A DNA stretch of 42,637 nucleotides from NCBI GenBank assembly GCA_021769525.1, contig JAETSQ010000020.1, positions 1 to 42,637 on the forward strand. Direction: 5' to 3'. A model generated the notes under the pieces. That model did no database searches. It was given only the letters and a program-made list of their open reading frames with translations, and was not told where the DNA came from. Numbering within the stretch: the stretch's first letter is position 1; each line of letters starts with the position of its first letter. The translations under genes were made by a program, and so were the position numbers. This document shows, piece after piece, positions 22,212 through 30,149 of the stretch. This DNA is from Oscillospiraceae bacterium. GTDB lineage: Bacteria; Bacillota; Clostridia; Oscillospirales; Ruminococcaceae.

Positions 22212-23033
22212 CTACCGGTGTCGCCGACGGTATTCCAGGGGGCTGATCCCCTCCACCCGGCGGAAGCACTGGGAAAAGTAGCTGAGGGAGGAAAACCCCA
22301 GGATCTGGGCGATGAGGGAGAGGGTGTGGTCGGTCTCCCGCAGGAGGAAGCGGCTTTCCTCAATGCGGCGGGAGATGAGGTAATTGATGGGGGAGACGCC
22401 GAATTCCCGCCGGAAGGCGTGGGAGAGATAATATTTATTGAGGTGGGCCAGCTGGGCCAGCTGATCCAGGCTGAGATTCTCCTTAAAGTGGTTATCGATG
22501 TACCGCCGCACCAGGTCGCAGTCCCGGCTGGCGCGGGGGTCCGAGGGGCCGCCGGAAAGGGCGGCATCCCGCTGGCGGTTCAGGCGGATGAGCACCACCT
22601 CCAGAAGGCTGCGGCAGACCTGCTCGTACCCCGGCAGAGATTCCTCGGCCTCCCGGAACATCAGCCGCAGGCAGCCCATCAGCTCCTCCCAGCCGGTGCG
22701 GAGGTGGAGCATGGTGTAGCCCTCCGCCCCGGCCATGGTCCCCAGCCCCTCCACCCCCAGGACGGTGTACTCCAGGGGGCTGTCCAGCTGGCTCGCCTCG
22801 GTGTGAGGGACGTTGGCGTTGACGATGACCGCGTCGTGAATGGCCACCGGGATCTCCTCCCGCCGGGTGCAGAAACGGCCATGGCCGCCGGTGATGAAAA
22901 ACAGCTCCGCGCAGCCGTGGGTGTGCAGGCTGGAGTTCCAGTCGCCGCTGTATTGGTCGTGGGAAACATAGATCAGCCTTGGCGCCTCCTCCGGAGAGGA
23001 GGGCAGGGAGGTGGTGTATTGCCGCTGGCCCAT
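22212..23033 (-). CDS. AraC-family regulator of the disaccharide operon
   Basis: The 273-residue protein has an N-terminal cupin-like domain (HTHGCAELFFITGGHGRF, about residues 37-54) that would bind sugar. The C-terminal AraC double helix-turn-helix begins at about residue 170, with LSLDQLAQLAHLNKYYLSHA and FRREFGVSPINYLISRRIEE. The closing segment is FRRVEGISPLEYRRRHR. It lies just upstream of the ABC/GH112 operon in the same direction, about 120 bases before that operon's promoter, so it is the likely activator. ATG 23033 follows GGAGG. Confidence 0.92.
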   Translation of the reverse strand: MGQRQYTTSLPSSPEEAPRLIYVSHDQYSGDWNSSLHTHGCAELFFITGGHGRFCTRREEIPVAIHDAVIVNANVPHTEASQLDSPLEYTVLGVEGLGTMAGAEGYTMLHLRTGWEELMGCLRLMFREAEESLPGYEQVCRSLLEVVLIRLNRQRDAALSGGPSDPRASRDCDLVRRYIDNHFKENLSLDQLAQLAHLNKYYLSHAFRREFGVSPINYLISRRIEESRFLLRETDHTLSLIAQILGFSSLSYFSQCFRRVEGISPLEYRRRHR

Positions 23034-23113
23034 ATCCGGATGCCTCCTTTTGTCCTAAGTATAGCCCCTTGGGGCGGGATTGGCAAGAGGCGGGGCTCCG
23101 CCCGTTCGGTCAC

Positions 23114-23142
23114 TTGCGAAGTTTTTCCATCGGTGCTATAAT
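23114..23142 (+). promoter_or_regulatory. Promoter of the alcohol dehydrogenase/pyrophosphatase pair
   Basis: TTGCGA at 23114-23119 and TATAAT at 23137-23142 are 17 bases apart, 47 bases before the start codon. Confidence 0.8.
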
Positions 23143-23188
23143 CAGACCTGAAAGAATATCCAACCAAAGAGTATCAAGGAGGACCCAC

Positions 23189-24301
23189 ATGGATTTCAGC
23201 TTCTTCATGCCTGCCCGGCTGCTGGTGGGCGATAACGTGGTGCGGGAGAACAGCGCCCTTCTGGCCGGGCTGGGCACCCGCTGCCTGCTGGTCACCGGAA
23301 AGAGCAGCGCCAAAAAGTCCGGCGCCCTGGAGGACGTCACCGCCGCTTTGGAGAGCCACGGCATCCCCTGGCAGGTCTTTGACGGGGTGGGGCAGAACCC
23401 CCTCCTCTCCGCCTGCCGCGCCGCCGGGGCCGCCGCCCGTGCGTTTGGGGCGGATTTCCTCATCGGCATCGGCGGCGGCTCCCCCCTGGACGCCGCCAAG
23501 GGGGCGGCCATCTACGCCGCCAACCCGGAGCTCACCGGCCGGGACATCTACGACGGGCACAAAGCTCCGGCCCTGCCCTTCGCCCTGGTGGGCACCACCT
23601 CCGGCACCGGCAGCGAGGTGACCAGGGTGGCCGTCCTCACCGATGACGAGACCGGGCGCAAGCGCAGCGTTGCCACCCCGGACCTCTACGCCAGGGTCTC
23701 CCTGGGGGACCCCCGGCGGTACACCGCCACCCTCCCCCGGCGCTTCACCGTCAGCACCGCCCTGGACGCCGTGTCCCATTCCATCGAGAGCTATTTTGCC
23801 AAGACCGGCACCCCCATCCACCGGGCCTGCGCCGTGGAGGCTCTGCTGCTCCTTATCCCCGCCCTGCGGGCCATCCAGGAGCCGGAGGCCCTGCCGGACA
23901 GCGACGGCCGCCAAAAGCTCTACCTGGGCAGCATCTACGCCGGGATGGCCTTCAACGGCCCCGGCCTCTGCTTCCCCCACGCCATGGGGTACTTCCTCAG
24001 CGAGGGGTACGGCGTGGCCCACGGGGAGGCCTGTGCCGTCTTCCTGCCCCAGTTTATCGAGCTGGCGGTGCGGGAGGAGGCGCAGCTTTCCAGCCGCCTG
24101 CTGGCCCGCCTGGGCCTGCGCAAAAAGGAGCTGTGCGACTTCATCGCCGGGCTGACGGGGGATGTGGAGCTGCCCCGGCTCACCGACGGGGAGCTGGAAG
24201 AGCTCCTGCCCCGGTGGCAGAGCTCCCCCAACATCGCCCGCACCCCTGGGGACTTCACCCCGGAAAAGCAGCGGGCCGTCCTGAAAACTCTGTTTCAATA
24301 A
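23189..24301 (+). CDS. Iron-containing alcohol dehydrogenase
   Basis: The 370-residue group III dehydrogenase has the NAD(P) site GIGGGSPLDAAKG (about residues 91-103), the GTTSGTGSEVT motif and the metal-site residues in LDAVSHSIES, CFPHAMGYFLSEG and VAHGEA. Length and order fit the family. It is cytosolic and reduces or oxidises an unknown alcohol or aldehyde. ATG 23189 follows AAGGAGG. The pyrophosphatase gene starts 18 bases after its stop, so the two share a promoter and a terminator. No biochemical link to the sugar operon upstream is evident. Confidence 0.93.
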   Translation: MDFSFFMPARLLVGDNVVRENSALLAGLGTRCLLVTGKSSAKKSGALEDVTAALESHGIPWQVFDGVGQNPLLSACRAAGAAARAFGADFLIGIGGGSPLDAAKGAAIYAANPELTGRDIYDGHKAPALPFALVGTTSGTGSEVTRVAVLTDDETGRKRSVATPDLYARVSLGDPRRYTATLPRRFTVSTALDAVSHSIESYFAKTGTPIHRACAVEALLLLIPALRAIQEPEALPDSDGRQKLYLGSIYAGMAFNGPGLCFPHAMGYFLSEGYGVAHGEACAVFLPQFIELAVREEAQLSSRLLARLGLRKKELCDFIAGLTGDVELPRLTDGELEELLPRWQSSPNIARTPGDFTPEKQRAVLKTLFQ

Positions 24302-24319
24302 AAAAGGAGATCAAAAGAC

Positions 24320-24856
24320 ATGGCAAACATCTGGCACGACATTTCCCCCAAGCGCATCACCCCGGAGGAGTTCATCGCGGTGGTGGAGATCCCCAAGGGC
24401 AGCAAGAAGAAGTACGAGCTGGACAAGGAGACGGGGCTCATCATCCTGGACCGCATCCTCCACACCTCCACCCACTACCCGGCCAACTACGGATTTATCC
24501 CCCGCACCTACGGCGACGACCTGGACCCCCTGGACGTGCTGGTGCTCTGCTCCGAGCCCCTGGAGCCCCTGACCCTGGTGAAGTGCTACCCCATCGGGAT
24601 GATCTCCATGATCGATTCCGGCCGCAACGACGAGAAGATCATCGCCATCCCGGTCAGCGACCCCACCTACAACAGCTACAGCGACATTGGGGAGCTGCCC
24701 GCCCATATCTTTGAGGAGATGCAGCACTTCTTCCGGGTCTACAAGAACCTGGAGGGCAAGGACACCGCCGTCAACGAGGTGAGCGGGCGGGATTCCGCCG
24801 TCGCCACCATCGCCGCCGCCATCGAGAGCTACATCCAGCACTTCTGCAAGGGATGA
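24320..24856 (+). CDS. ppa: Inorganic pyrophosphatase, family I
   Basis: The 178-residue soluble enzyme hydrolyses pyrophosphate. Visible active-site segments are [39 protein letters not shown] (residues 46-65) and [13 protein letters not shown] with the metal-binding aspartates, plus [14 protein letters not shown] and [14 protein letters not shown]. The size is normal. An AAAAAGGAGA ribosome site precedes the ATG. It is the second gene of the dehydrogenase operon and ends at a strong terminator shared with the convergent gene. Confidence 0.95.
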   Translation: MANIWHDISPKRITPEEFIAVVEIPKGSKKKYELDKETGLIILDRILHTSTHYPANYGFIPRTYGDDLDPLDVLVLCSEPLEPLTLVKCYPIGMISMIDSGRNDEKIIAIPVSDPTYNSYSDIGELPAHIFEEMQHFFRVYKNLEGKDTAVNEVSGRDSAVATIAAAIESYIQHFCKG

Positions 24857-24872
24857 CACAAAGCCATAAAGT

Positions 24873-24900
24873 AAAAAGGGGGAGTCACCCCCCTTTTTTT
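24873..24900. terminator. Bidirectional terminator after ppa, overlapping the neighbour's 3' end
   Basis: AAAAAGGGGG pairs with CCCCC and TTTTT around AGTCA. The right arm lies inside the last codons of the convergent gene at 24885-25820. Confidence 0.9.
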
Positions 24901-25820
24901 GTGTTGCGCTCCGGCTGGGCCGCTCCGGGTCCGCCCTCCGAATACTCAAAGCTGGCGTGGCTGCTGGTGTGTTCAAATACAAGGCGGTCCCCCTCCCAGA
25001 AGCGGTAGCGCACATCCGCTCGGAGGCTCTCGTGGATGGTCCGCCTCATGCTCCCCTCCACCGGGGCGCGGAGGGCCTGCCCCCGGCCTCCCAGCAGCTC
25101 CGCCGCCAGGCGGTACCGCCCCTGGCGGAGCACCGCGCCGGTGGAGGACCATGTGACGATCTTGGCGCCGCGGTAGGTGGCCAGGCGGTATTCCCGGCCA
25201 TGGTGGAGGATGGAGCAGATGGAGCCGGTAAAGCTGCCCACAGGCGTGGGGACAGCCGCGATGGCGAGCATCAGGCTGCCGCTGCCGGGAGGCCCCCAAA
25301 GGCACTGGCTCCAGAGGTAGGCGCTGGGGAAGGAGCGCCCGCGGTCCCCCTCGATGTAGCCCAGGCCGCCGGAAAAGTCTAGTATCTTCCCGTTCAGCTC
25401 CAGGGTGCCCTCCAGCGGGTGCCCCATGCTGAGGACCGAGTGGGAGCACTGCATCCCGGAGAAGAGACGAAACGGCCCCATGATGTCCGACCGCAGGGGG
25501 GTGAAGGGGCCGTAGTCCAGGGCCCCCCGGAGGAGAAGTCCCTCTCGCTGGATGCAAAGCCGGATCCCCCGGCGGCCGAAGCGGGAAGGGCCGAGCCGGA
25601 CCAGGAAGTGGTTTTCCGCCGCCCGGAACTGCGTGCCCGGATACTCCAGCCACCAGGAGCTGCTGTCGGTGATGACCTGGAGCGAGGCGCTGCGGCGTCC
25701 CCTGCCATCGATATGGAAGGCGGGGATCAGGGCCAGGGACCGGCCGTCCCGGCTCTGGTGCTTCAGGTACCACCCCTCAAAATAGGGGCCTTTCTGCCTT
25801 GTGCCGTAAAAGAACTTCAT
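24885..25820 (-). CDS. Tocopherol cyclase family protein
   Basis: The 311-residue protein begins MKFFYGTRQKGPYFEGWYLKH, with the family's YFEGWY core near the N-terminus. It continues with ALIPAFHIDG, SLQVITDSSSWW, MGPFRLFSGMQCSHSVLSM and YIEGDRGRSFPSAYLWSQC. It belongs by pattern to the tocopherol cyclase fold, which anaerobic Clostridia also carry although they make no tocopherol. The role there is unknown. There is no signal peptide. ATG 25820 follows GGAGGT; the longer frame has no support. Its final codons overlap the terminator of the convergent ppa gene. Confidence 0.8.
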   Translation of the reverse strand: MKFFYGTRQKGPYFEGWYLKHQSRDGRSLALIPAFHIDGRGRRSASLQVITDSSSWWLEYPGTQFRAAENHFLVRLGPSRFGRRGIRLCIQREGLLLRGALDYGPFTPLRSDIMGPFRLFSGMQCSHSVLSMGHPLEGTLELNGKILDFSGGLGYIEGDRGRSFPSAYLWSQCLWGPPGSGSLMLAIAAVPTPVGSFTGSICSILHHGREYRLATYRGAKIVTWSSTGAVLRQGRYRLAAELLGGRGQALRAPVEGSMRRTIHESLRADVRYRFWEGDRLVFEHTSSHASFEYSEGGPGAAQPERNTKKGG

Positions 25821-25935
25821 TTTTATGACCTCCGGTGTTACGGATGGTTCCGCGGGACCCGCCCCGGCGGGGCGGCGCGGCATATTGGGAATATGGGATA
25901 TTTTCCGGTGTTTTAACCACCCGCGGGACAAAAAA

Positions 25936-25977
25936 GCCTCCCAGGATGTGCGGTGTACACCGCACATCCTGGGAGGC
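25936..25977 (-). terminator. Terminator formed by a perfect 42-bp palindrome
   Basis: The sequence 25936-25956 is the exact reverse complement of 25957-25977, beginning GCCTCCCAGGATGTG. On the minus strand it is followed by TTTTTT. It lies 20 bases past the stop of the secreted-protein gene. The gap also holds CATATTGGGAATATG (25881-25895), a small inverted repeat upstream of the tocopherol-cyclase-like gene. Confidence 0.85.
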
Positions 25978-25997
25978 AAGGTTTTTGCGCAGGCCGG

Positions 25998-26492
25998 TCA
26001 ATCGGTCAGGATGGGGCAGGAGCCGTTTGCCCCGCGCCCCATGCCGCGCCCCATACCGCGGCCGCGTCCCATGCCGCGTCCGGCGCCCTGACCCTGACCG
26101 GCACCCAGGCCCAGGCCGCAGCCCTGGCCCAGACCGCAGCCGCCGGCGCCGGTGCCGTCACAGACCGCCTGCCGCTGGCGGATCCGGTCAAGCCGGGTGT
26201 CCGCCTGCCCCTGGGTCAGGAGGCCCGCCTCCACGTCGGCGGCCAGTGCCGCCTCGCGGATCTCCAGCACCGCGCCCTGAAACTCCTCCAGGGCACCGGC
26301 CTCTGCGGCGATGGTGCCGTAGCACTTGCCGGACCGCCGCTCCGCCGTCACTTCCTCCGGCGTTTTGCCCGTCACCCCGGCGGCCGCCTCGGCGGGGGTC
26401 TGGTACAGGGGGGCAGCCAGCGCGGTAACGGCCCCGGCAGAGAGGGCAAGGGCCGCAAGGCCGCCTGTCAGAATTCTTTTCAGATGGTCCAT
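25998..26492 (-). CDS. Secreted protein with Gly/Met/Arg/Cys-rich tail, divergent from a two-component system
   Basis: The 164-residue protein has a signal peptide (residues 1-27, cleaved near ALAAP). The middle helical region, with KTPEEVTAERRSGKCYGTIA and a segment at about residues 85-112, recalls DUF2680-type secreted proteins. The tail is low-complexity: CGLGQGCGLGLGAG, then GMGRGRGMGRGMGRG at 140-154 and a final Cys. The Cys and Met content could bind metal. ATG 26492 follows AAAGGAGC; the upstream ATG at 26510 lacks a site. It is transcribed away from the response regulator/kinase pair and may report to it, since the kinase sensor carries a similar GMGRGGRGG stretch. Confidence 0.8.
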   Translation of the reverse strand: MDHLKRILTGGLAALALSAGAVTALAAPLYQTPAEAAAGVTGKTPEEVTAERRSGKCYGTIAAEAGALEEFQGAVLEIREAALAADVEAGLLTQGQADTRLDRIRQRQAVCDGTGAGGCGLGQGCGLGLGAGQGQGAGRGMGRGRGMGRGMGRGANGSCPILTD

Positions 26493-26621
26493 CGTGTTCG
26501 CTCCTTTCAAATTTCCCTTTCGGTGCTTCCTATCTTACCGCGGCAATATGGCAGGCGTGTGGCAGACGGATGACTTTTTCCGGTTTTTTTAACGCCCTGA
26601 CATGAAACTGCCACAAATCTC

Positions 26622-26630
26622 TGCTATACT
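26622..26630 (+). promoter_or_regulatory. Extended -10 promoter of the two-component operon
   Basis: TGCTATACT is an extended -10 (TGn plus TATACT at 26625-26630) without a good -35 box. Inverted copies of TGTGGCAG (26558-26565) and CTGCCACA (26608-26615) lie upstream, between the divergent genes, and may be a shared operator. Confidence 0.5.
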
Positions 26631-26695
26631 TTATGAAAAGCGGGGGACTCCTTGGCGGTCCCCCCGGAGGAAGCAGAACGGAAAGGAGGCGGCTT

Positions 26696-27382
26696 ATGGC
26701 AATGATGCTCATTGCGGACGATAATCCGCAGCTTCTGGACATTTTAAAAAGCGCCGCCCGGCGGGAAGGATTCGATACGGTCCTTGCCCAGGACGGGCGG
26801 CAGGTCCTGGAGGCGTTCCGGCAGGCGGCCCCCCAGGTGCTCCTGCTGGATGTGATGATGCCGGAGATGGACGGCTTCCAGGTGTGCCGGGAGATCCGCC
26901 GGGAATCCGATGTCCCCATCATCATGATCACCGCCCGCGGGGAGGACTTCGAGAAGATCATGGGGCTGGACATCGGGGCGGATGACTACATCGTCAAGCC
27001 CTTTTCCCCCGGCGAGGTCATGGCGCGGGTCCGGGCGGTGCTGCGGAGGGTGGAAAAGGAAACGGAGGGCTCCGGCAAGGTGCTGCAGGCGGCGGACCTC
27101 CGGATCAACCTGGAGGATTATAGCGTGCTGGCGGGGGGCCGTCCGGTGCGCCTCACCAAGCGGGAAGTGGATGTACTTTGGACGCTGGTCCAGGGCAGGA
27201 ACCGGGCCTACACGCGGGAGATGCTGCTGGACCTCCTGTGGGGCTATGATTATTACGGCGATCCCCGGACGGTGGACTCCCACATCAAGCGCCTGCGGGC
27301 AAAGCTGGACGCGGTCCCCCACCCCTCCTGGGAGATCCGCACCATCCGCAACGTGGGCTATAAGTTTGAGGTGCTGCCGTGA
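26696..27382 (+). CDS. OmpR-family response regulator
   Basis: The 228-residue regulator has a receiver domain (residues 3-115). The acidic pair is ADDN, the phospho-acceptor is Asp52 in LLLDVMMPEMDG, with Thr79 and Lys101 in VKPFSPGE. The winged-helix DNA-binding domain covers about 130-227 (LTKREVDVLWTLVQGRNRAY, then DPRTVDSHIKRLRAKL and IRNVGYKFE). ATG 26696 follows GAAAGGAGGC. It overlaps the kinase start by four bases. Its targets probably include its own operon and the divergent secreted-protein gene. Confidence 0.95.
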   Translation: MAMMLIADDNPQLLDILKSAARREGFDTVLAQDGRQVLEAFRQAAPQVLLLDVMMPEMDGFQVCREIRRESDVPIIMITARGEDFEKIMGLDIGADDYIVKPFSPGEVMARVRAVLRRVEKETEGSGKVLQAADLRINLEDYSVLAGGRPVRLTKREVDVLWTLVQGRNRAYTREMLLDLLWGYDYYGDPRTVDSHIKRLRAKLDAVPHPSWEIRTIRNVGYKFEVLP

Positions 27383-28815
27383 GAAACAAAATGGTTTGGA
27401 AGCTGGCCGCCTGCTTTGCGGCGGTCCTGCTGGTGTTTACCGCCGTGCTGGGAGGGGTCTATGCCGCCGTCTTCCGGCGGCACACCATCCAGCTGGAGCG
27501 GGAGGCCATGGAGCAGCAGGCAGTGTCCATCGCCGGGACCCTGGCCTCCTTTGAGGAGGGCGGCGGAGTTGGCATGGGGCGGGGCGGACGGGGCGGCTAC
27601 GGCGCCTACCTGCGCTTTTTGGACGTGCTGACCACCGCGGAGGTCTGGATCGTGGATACCGACCGCACCCTCATCGCGCCGGGCCGGGATCCGGCGTCCG
27701 GCGGCGCCCTTCCCCCCGGAGCGGAAGAGATCCTCACCAAGGTCCTGGCGGGGCAGCGGACCTACGGGGAGGAATTTTCCAGCCTGCTGGACGCTCCCGC
27801 TCTGACGGTGGGGGTGCCGATCCAAACGGCGGAAGGGGTATCGGGAGCGGTGCTGCTCCACTCCCCGGTGAGCGGCATCGATACGGCGGTGGCGCGGGCG
27901 CTTTCGGTCCTTTGGATAGGGGCGGCAGCCGCGCTGCTGCTGGCGGGGGCTACCGCGGTGCTGCTGGCCTGGCGCTTTACCGCGCCGCTGGAGCGGATGA
28001 ACCGGACGGCGCTGCGGCTGGCGGAAGGGGACTATACCGCAAGGACCGCGGTGGACCAGGGGGACGAGATCGGCCAGCTGGCCCGAAGCATCGATCTGCT
28101 TGCGGGGAGGCTGAAGGCCGCCGGGGAGCAGCGGGAGGCCCTGGACCGCCTCCGGCAGGACTTCTTTGCCAACGTATCCCACGAGCTGCGGACCCCGGTG
28201 GCGGTGCTGCGGGGTTCCCTGGAGGTGCTGCGGGACGGGACGGTGTTTGAGCCGGAAGAGGTGGCGTCCTACTACGACCAGATGCTGGCGGAGAGCCGCC
28301 AGCTGGAGCGGCTGGTGAACGACCTGCTGGAGCTGACCCGCCTGCAGGACAGCCAGTTCCGCCTGGAGATGGAGGAGATCGATCTCTGCGACATCCTGCG
28401 GGACGCCGTCCGGGCCATCCGGCAGACCGCCCGGAAGAAGGGGGTGGAGGTCCTGCTGAACTGCCCGGAAGAGGAATGCCTTGTTACCGGGGATTACGGG
28501 CGTCTCCGCCAGCTTCTGCTGATCCTGCTGGACAACGGGGTGAAGTTTTCCCGGCCGGGGGGAAAGGTGGAGCTGGAGCTCCGCGATACCCAGGAGGGAA
28601 GGATCATACAGGTGACGGACCGGGGGCAGGGGATACCGCCGGAGGAGCTGCCCTGCATCTTTGACCGCTTCTGGACGGCCCACAGTCCGGGGAAGGGAAA
28701 CGGCACGGGACTGGGGCTGGCCATCGCGCGGGAGATCGCGGAGCGGCACGGCGCAAAGCTCCGGGCGGAGAGCGGCCAGGGGCGGACCTGCTTTTCGGTC
28801 TGCTTTGCCCGCTGA
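27379..28815 (+). CDS. Sensor histidine kinase with HAMP domain
   Basis: The 478-residue kinase has TM1 at about 9-31, an extracytoplasmic sensor (32-172), TM2 at 174-197, HAMP at about 198-250, a HisKA box with His268 in FFANVSHELRTPVAVLRGS and an HATPase_c domain with DNGVKFS, DRGQGIP and GNGTGLGLAIA. The sensor contains EEGGGVGMGRGGRGGYGAYL (residues 59-78), a glycine-rich run just before a PAS-like EVWIVDTDRTLIAPG strand. It starts with GTG overlapping the regulator stop (GTGA). The signal is unknown; the tail of the secreted protein next door has a similar sequence. Confidence 0.94.
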   Translation: MRNKMVWKLAACFAAVLLVFTAVLGGVYAAVFRRHTIQLEREAMEQQAVSIAGTLASFEEGGGVGMGRGGRGGYGAYLRFLDVLTTAEVWIVDTDRTLIAPGRDPASGGALPPGAEEILTKVLAGQRTYGEEFSSLLDAPALTVGVPIQTAEGVSGAVLLHSPVSGIDTAVARALSVLWIGAAAALLLAGATAVLLAWRFTAPLERMNRTALRLAEGDYTARTAVDQGDEIGQLARSIDLLAGRLKAAGEQREALDRLRQDFFANVSHELRTPVAVLRGSLEVLRDGTVFEPEEVASYYDQMLAESRQLERLVNDLLELTRLQDSQFRLEMEEIDLCDILRDAVRAIRQTARKKGVEVLLNCPEEECLVTGDYGRLRQLLLILLDNGVKFSRPGGKVELELRDTQEGRIIQVTDRGQGIPPEELPCIFDRFWTAHSPGKGNGTGLGLAIAREIAERHGAKLRAESGQGRTCFSVCFAR

Positions 28816-28928
28816 AAAGGGAGGAGCGAAGGGCCTTTTTGAGGGCGGCGCGGACGGTCCCGGAGCGGTGGACTTTCCAGGCGAATTGTGGTAAACTTTG
28901 AGAAACCGTACCAAAAAAGAGAAAGGCC

Positions 28929-30035
28929 GTGAAGCGATTGAGACGTTTCTATATTCTGCTGCTGGCGGCGGCGGTGCTGCTGGCCGCCTGCTCCGCCCCG
29001 GCGGGCCCTTCCGCAGGGGGCAGCTCCCTTTCCGGCCCGCCGGAGTCCCCGGCGCCGCCGGCTCCGGCCTCCTCCTCGGTCCCGTCTTCCGCTTCCGGGG
29101 AAACAACCGCGGAGCAGGAGCCGCCGGAGGGCACAGAGCCGGTGCAGCCGGACCCGCCGGTCCAGGCTCCGGCGGAGGACGCCCCCGCCATCCCGGACCC
29201 CCTGGACCAGGTGCCGGAGGACCCGGCCCCCGCCTCCCCAGCGGAAGAAAGCGCGGGGGAGGCCCCGGCCTCATCCTCCGACAGCGGCTCCGGCCGCTCC
29301 GCCTGGACCGGAGGGGATGACCGCACCTTCTGGGAGATCCGGGAGGATATGGTGAAGAACGTGGCGGCCTTCCGGGAGGTGAACCCGGACACGGTGGGCT
29401 GGCTCTACCTGGGGGAGACCACCATCGACAGCCCGGTGTTCCAGACCGGGGACAACACCTATTACCTGAAGCACAACGACTACAAGGCGGAGGACGTCAA
29501 CGGGGCCATCGTCTCCGACTTCCGCAACCGCCTCACCGGCCGGGACAGCCAGTCCCAGAACCTGGTCCTCTACGCCCACAGCAAGGACGAGGACCCCAAC
29601 GGCGGGGTGGAGGCGTCCCGTGAGTTTGAGCACTTTACCGAGCTGAAACGGTACCAGAAAAAGGAATTCTGCGAGGCCCACCCTTATTTTCTCTTTGCCA
29701 CCGGGGAGGAGAGCATGGTCTTTGAGGTCTTTGCCGCCTTCCACACCAAGACCAGCTTTGTCTACAACCTCCCGGACCCCTCCCGCGGCCAGATGGAGGC
29801 CATCCTGGCGGAGGCCAAAAAGAAGAGCCTGTTCGACTTCGGGGTGGAGGTCACCGCCGACGACCGGATCATGACCCTTTCCACCTGCTGCCGCCGCATC
29901 GTCCCCACCTACCCCAACGGCTACCGCTTCGTCATCATGGGGCGGCTGGTGGAAAAGGGGCGGCCCCTGGAATATGAGGGCCGGACCGTTGCCGAAAATC
30001 CCTCCGCCCTCACCCCCCAGAACATCTACGAATAG
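28929..30035 (+). CDS. srtB: Class B sortase predicted to be a lipoprotein
   Basis: The 368-residue protein has a catalytic domain in its C-terminal half: His217 (LYAHSKDE), Cys320 (TLSTC) and Arg333 (GYRFVIMGRL), as in class B sortases, which attach proteins to peptidoglycan. The N-terminus is a lipoprotein signal ending LLAAC with Cys21, followed by a roughly 105-residue Pro/Ala/Ser/Glu-rich spacer. Most sortases have a transmembrane anchor, so a lipid anchor would be unusual. GTG 28929 follows GAGAAAGG. No sorting substrate (NPQTN-like) is encoded nearby. It is followed by a strong terminator. Confidence 0.88.
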   Translation: MKRLRRFYILLLAAAVLLAACSAPAGPSAGGSSLSGPPESPAPPAPASSSVPSSASGETTAEQEPPEGTEPVQPDPPVQAPAEDAPAIPDPLDQVPEDPAPASPAEESAGEAPASSSDSGSGRSAWTGGDDRTFWEIREDMVKNVAAFREVNPDTVGWLYLGETTIDSPVFQTGDNTYYLKHNDYKAEDVNGAIVSDFRNRLTGRDSQSQNLVLYAHSKDEDPNGGVEASREFEHFTELKRYQKKEFCEAHPYFLFATGEESMVFEVFAAFHTKTSFVYNLPDPSRGQMEAILAEAKKKSLFDFGVEVTADDRIMTLSTCCRRIVPTYPNGYRFVIMGRLVEKGRPLEYEGRTVAENPSALTPQNIYE

Positions 30036-30044
30036 AGGACCCCA

Positions 30045-30096
30045 GGAAGCCGGAGCGGGCAATTGGAAAATTCCTCCCGCCCCGGCTTCCTTTTTT
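30045..30096 (+). terminator. Terminator of the sortase gene
   Basis: GGAAGCCGGAGCGGG pairs with CCCGCCCCGGCTTCC (one mismatch) and is followed by six T residues. Confidence 0.9.
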
Positions 30097-30106
30097 CTCC
30101 GTTTTG

Positions 30107-30115
30107 TGGTATGAT
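30107..30115 (+). promoter_or_regulatory. Extended -10 promoter before recX
   Basis: TGGTATGAT is an extended -10 element 35 bases before the recX start. The -35 region is poor and overlaps the sortase terminator. Confidence 0.4.
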
Positions 30116-30149
30116 GGGCAGAGAACACGTGATGAAAGAAGGCCCGTCC

